From Rosistilla oblonga (GTDB taxonomy: Bacteria; Planctomycetota; Planctomycetia; Pirellulales; Pirellulaceae): a DNA stretch of 64,000 nt. The translations under genes were made by a program, and so were the position numbers. Below the pieces are notes generated by a model that did not search any database, was not told where the DNA came from, and saw only the letters and a program-made list of their open reading frames with translations. The stretch covers positions 6,827,339 through 6,891,338 of the forward strand of contig NZ_CP036292.1 in assembly GCF_007751715.1 (NCBI RefSeq), given 5' to 3'. This document shows positions 61,158 to 64,000 of the stretch, one piece after another; positions within the stretch are counted from its first letter, which is position 1; every line of letters begins with the position of its first letter.

Positions 61158-62186
61158 TCATTGAGCGAACTTGGGGGCTTCGGGAACGGGGACGTCTTTG
61201 ATCAGTCGAGCGACCAAGTCGTCGGTCGTTACCCCTTCGGCCTGGGCCTGGAAGTTCGTACTGACGCGGTGCCGCAGGATCGGAACTGCCACGTGCCGCA
61301 TATCGTCGATGTCGACGCTGAAGCGTCCATCCATCGCGGCGATCGCTTTGCCACCGTTGATCAAAAACTGACCGGCCCGCGGACCAGCCCCCCAGTCGAC
61401 CATCTCCTTGATGTAATCGGGAGCCGACGGATCGCGAGGCCGCGTGGCGCGGACCAACATCGATGCGTATTTGATCGCATACGGGCTGACCGCCACGCTT
61501 TGCACCAACTTCTGCACGTTCAGAATCGCCCGCCCCGACAGGACCTTGTTCGGTACCACGATCTCGCCGCGGGTGGAGTTGGTCAGGATCTGCTCCTCCT
61601 CAGCCGCCGACGGATAGTCGACTTTGATGTTGAACATGAAGCGATCCAGTTGAGCTTCGGGCAGCGGATACGTTCCCTCTTGCTCGACAGGGTTCTGCGT
61701 GGCGATCGTGAAAAACGGATCGGGCAGACTGTAAGTCGTATTACCGACACTGACCTCGCGTTCCTGCATCGCTTGCAGCAGCGCCGCTTGGGTCTTGGGC
61801 GGAGTCCGGTTGATCTCGTCGGCCAACAAGACGTTAGTGAAGATCGGGCCTTCCATAAAGCGGAACTCGCGGCGGCCGTTGGGATCCTCTTCCATCACGT
61901 TGGTGCCGGTGATGTCCGACGGCATCAGGTCGGGAGTAAATTGAACCCGCTTGAAATCGACGTCCAAGATCTTCGCCAGCGTGCTGACCATCAGCGTCTT
62001 AGCCAGACCGGGGACACCTTCTAACAGACAGTGGCCGCGGGTGAAGATCGCCGCCAGCAATTGCTCGACAACCTCGTTCTGCCCCACGATCACCTTGCTC
62101 AATTCTTGCCGCATCGTCTGTTGATGCTGCGCGAATTCTCGCAGCACGTCGCCCAGGTTGCGTGGCTTGTTGGTCGGAGTGTTCAT
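61158..62186 (-). CDS. MoxR-family AAA+ ATPase
   Basis: 342 residues. Walker A-like [21 protein letters not shown] as Walker B and sensor region, and [22 protein letters not shown] confirm MoxR. It likely assists folding or metal insertion of a VWA-domain protein together with the DUF58 neighbour. Confidence 0.96.
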   Translation of the reverse strand: MNTPTNKPRNLGDVLREFAQHQQTMRQELSKVIVGQNEVVEQLLAAIFTRGHCLLEGVPGLAKTLMVSTLAKILDVDFKRVQFTPDLMPSDITGTNVMEEDPNGRREFRFMEGPIFTNVLLADEINRTPPKTQAALLQAMQEREVSVGNTTYSLPDPFFTIATQNPVEQEGTYPLPEAQLDRFMFNIKVDYPSAAEEEQILTNSTRGEIVVPNKVLSGRAILNVQKLVQSVAVSPYAIKYASMLVRATRPRDPSAPDYIKEMVDWGAGPRAGQFLINGGKAIAAMDGRFSVDIDDMRHVAVPILRHRVSTNFQAQAEGVTTDDLVARLIKDVPVPEAPKFAQ

Positions 62187-62219
62187 GCGGCGTACCTGCC
62201 TGAGGGTTGGGTGGTTCCG

Positions 62220-62552
62220 TTACTCTTTCGCCAGCGACTTGACGAATTCCACAAAGATCTCGATCTGCTTGGGCGATTCGGTCCGGTCGATCACGCGGTA
62301 CAAATGCTTGGCGGTGCCCGACTGCTTGCCGTCCAACGGAACTCCGCCAGCCAACAGGTCGCCGATCGTGCCGCCACCGGTCGTCTTCAGCGTCCGCCCG
62401 ACCTTGCCACCTTGAGTCATCGCCCAAAAAGTAGTCGCGGCGTTGGTGCTGTCGCGATCGGTCGCCACGTCGGATCGAACTGTGTCGCCTTGCAGCGGTC
62501 CGTCGCGGAAGTGAAAGATGATCACGCCACCTTCGATTTGATTCACAGTCAT
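62220..62552 (-). CDS. Conserved hypothetical protein
   Basis: 110 residues from ATG at 62552. It reads M-T-V-N-Q-I-E-G-G-V-I-I-F-H-F-R-D-G-P-L-Q-G-D-T and is a small alpha/beta protein with no signal or membrane segment. No family recognised. It lies between a methyltransferase-like gene (2 bp upstream) and moxR (33 bp downstream), so it is part of the cluster. Confidence 0.68.
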   Translation of the reverse strand: MTVNQIEGGVIIFHFRDGPLQGDTVRSDVATDRDSTNAATTFWAMTQGGKVGRTLKTTGGGTIGDLLAGGVPLDGKQSGTAKHLYRVIDRTESPKQIEIFVEFVKSLAKE

Positions 62553-62554
62553 AT

Positions 62555-63172
62555 TTATCTGGGCACTTTGCGAACGAGTCTCATGTCGTAGGGGCCGCAA
62601 AAGGTTAAAAAGCAGGCCCCGTTTTCGGCGTACTTTTCAAACACCGTCTCTAAAAAGTCGCCTTCTCCCGGCCAAGGGTAGGCGAAGATCAGATCGAAGT
62701 CATCCACATACAAACCAATTTCTGGATACACACTATCCTCGGAATGCCCCAGCGAGGGTAGCCCCAGGTCATCGGCCAGTCGCTCGCTGCCGTCGGGCAG
62801 AAAGTTTCCGTGCCACAATTCGACCGATGCTTGCAGGTCGGCGATCGTCCGCCGCGCCTCGACGATCAGATCGGCTTCGGCTTCGATCCCGATCACGTCC
62901 CAGCCCAGTTCGTCCGCCAGGCAGCTGACGACAGCAAACCCGCAGCCCCATTCGCAGAAGCGATTCCCCGAGACGATCCGCTGACTGCGGATCAGGTCGA
63001 GCGACTGGTGGACCAGTTCAAAATCGGAGGCGACAAACTGTTCGATCGGCGCGCGATCCCAACGATCTTGAAAACGCTGGATTCGATCGCTGGCTCGCTG
63101 CAGCCAATCGATCGTCGCCTGCGGGGGCTCGCGGTCCAGATCGATCGGCAGGTCGATTTCTATCAGAGGCAC
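62555..63172 (-). CDS. SAM-methyltransferase-like protein
   Basis: 205 residues. F-C-E-W-G-C-G-F-A-V-V-S-C-L-A corresponds to the SAM-binding motif I (E-x-G-x-G), and V-I-G-I-E-A-E to motif II; F-D-L-I-F-A-Y-P-W is a motif IV-like strand. The substrate is unknown. It overlaps no gene and has 27 bp to the isomerase upstream. Confidence 0.78.
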   Translation of the reverse strand: MPLIEIDLPIDLDREPPQATIDWLQRASDRIQRFQDRWDRAPIEQFVASDFELVHQSLDLIRSQRIVSGNRFCEWGCGFAVVSCLADELGWDVIGIEAEADLIVEARRTIADLQASVELWHGNFLPDGSERLADDLGLPSLGHSEDSVYPEIGLYVDDFDLIFAYPWPGEGDFLETVFEKYAENGACFLTFCGPYDMRLVRKVPR

Positions 63173-63199
63173 AGAGGGTGACTTTCGAAGGTTGCCAGC

Positions 63200-63982
63200 T
63201 TACATATTGGCCAGATAACCGACGGCGTCGGCGATCTCGGCGATTGGATCGGCGGCGCCGCTGCGTTGCACCACGACCCAACCTTGATAGTGATAGTTTT
63301 CCATGTAGCCGAGGATGTCGTGAAAATCGGCAAGCCCCTGACCAAGAGGAACTTCGATTCCGCGACCCGCCGCCAGATCCTGAACCCCATCGCGAGCGCA
63401 GATCAATCGAACCCGATCGCCCAAAACGCGGAGGGCTTCGCCGGCGGAGAAGCGGTTGATGATCAGGTTGCCAGGATTGAAGGCGACCGGCGTAAACGAC
63501 TCCTCGTTGGCATCCAACAACCGCAACAGATCCGCTCCATCTTCGGTCCCCGTTTCGGGAGTCAAGAAGGCACCGATGTGCGCGCCATAGCGATTGATAT
63601 CATCCAAAACGCAGCGGAGATGATCCCAAGCGGCGCTCTCGGGATCGCTGGGAACTTGGCCGATTTGGTTGACGACAACATCGGTCCCCAACCGGAACGC
63701 CATCCGCAACGTCTGCTTGGTCGCTTCGACGCGGCGGTCCAGATCGTCGACGACGTCGTAGCCGCGGCGGGTTTGAAAACGGATCGAACTAATCCGCAAA
63801 TTCAGATCATCCAGCATCTTCCGGAACTGCCGAACACCTGTATCGGTTAGTTCGGCTGGACGCAGCTCGGTTCTGGCGTCGATTTCGACAGCACCGGCTC
63901 CCATCTTTGCCGCCATAAGCAAAGCTTTCTTAAAGGGCAGGTTCAGAGATCCAAGTCGGACGGCGATACGAGTTTGAGACAC
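63200..63982 (-). CDS. Sugar-phosphate isomerase/epimerase-like TIM-barrel protein
   Basis: 260 residues, xylose-isomerase-like/AP-endonuclease-2 fold: V-E-I-D-A-R, E-T-G-T-E-D-G, N-P-G-N-L-I and the terminal V-V-V-Q-R-S. Metal-ligand positions expected at E, D/H and E are partly visible (E-T-G at mid-protein), not all. First gene of the cluster that leads to moxR/DUF58 in this window. Confidence 0.85.
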   Translation of the reverse strand: MSQTRIAVRLGSLNLPFKKALLMAAKMGAGAVEIDARTELRPAELTDTGVRQFRKMLDDLNLRISSIRFQTRRGYDVVDDLDRRVEATKQTLRMAFRLGTDVVVNQIGQVPSDPESAAWDHLRCVLDDINRYGAHIGAFLTPETGTEDGADLLRLLDANEESFTPVAFNPGNLIINRFSAGEALRVLGDRVRLICARDGVQDLAAGRGIEVPLGQGLADFHDILGYMENYHYQGWVVVQRSGAADPIAEIADAVGYLANM

Positions 63983-64000
63983 GTTAGTTTCGTTAGACTC

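Overview
The window looks like a chromosomal segment of a marine planctomycete of the Pirellulaceae group (Rhodopirellula / Rosistilla-like). The evidence is protein families rather than a marker gene: a DUF1559 pseudopilin with the H...DGHV C-terminal motif, a BBP7-type outer-membrane barrel, a giant secreted protein with the planctomycete ALESRLPL leader motif followed by SdrD-B and DUF11 repeats, a Cys-type sulfatase, a PQQ-type beta-propeller and a MoxR/DUF58 pair. The DNA is GC-rich and shows frequent GTG starts and ATGA/GTGA gene overlaps. No rRNA, CRISPR array or transposase was seen; there is one tRNA, tRNA-Arg(UCU).

Layout. 1-13.2 kb is an accessory region. It opens with the tail of a membrane protein, then a ~316-bp hairpin-rich tandem repeat array (700-2240), a small cassette of a HEPN-like protein, a PD-(D/E)xK nuclease and a toxin-antitoxin locus whose toxin carries an amber stop, and a second array of the same repeat (4302-5125). 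After that come a membrane-fusion/DUF3302/outer-membrane-factor export operon, an NTF2-like secreted protein, a glycine-rich repeat protein and an intact toxin-antitoxin pair with a probably leaderless transcript. 13.4-19.3 kb is a P-loop membrane GTPase-like protein followed by an overlapping operon: CcsA/HemX-like protein, hemA, prepilin peptidase-like protein, DUF971. 19.4-30.7 kb has a J-like/DUF5658 protein, a PadR regulator, two DUF11 surface proteins, leucyl aminopeptidase and a BBP7 barrel. 31.2-37.7 kb has the tRNA, a candidate structured RNA ending in a strong terminator, a response regulator, a TPR-like protein, a CtpA-type protease, a CorA-like protein and an orphan ABC ATPase.

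38.0-43.9 kb is a tightly overlapping minus-strand operon for ketone-body use: thiolase, acetoacetyl-CoA ligase-like enzyme, 3-hydroxybutyrate dehydrogenase, GntP-type permease and a second reductase. 45.6-50.9 kb is a second overlapping minus-strand operon for lipid modification (FAD oxidoreductase, DUF1365, two cyclopropane-synthase-like methyltransferases, DUF1295). It is divergent from a sigma-70-family factor that overlaps a peroxiredoxin-like membrane protein. The content resembles singlet-oxygen/furan-fatty-acid regulons of proteobacteria. 53.2-54.4 kb holds toxin-antitoxin parts. 54.5-57.8 kb has a sulfatase, a beta-propeller protein and a DUF4870 membrane protein.

The most unusual locus is 58.0-59.7 kb, where a canonical cobalamin riboswitch precedes a DUF1559 pseudopilin and a small cysteine-pair lipoprotein, neither of which is a known B12 gene. 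60.2-64.0 kb is a minus-strand cluster ending in MoxR and DUF58. Intergenic gaps at 35.8-36.1 and 59.7-60.2 kb carry dispersed pieces of the same repeat family as the arrays.
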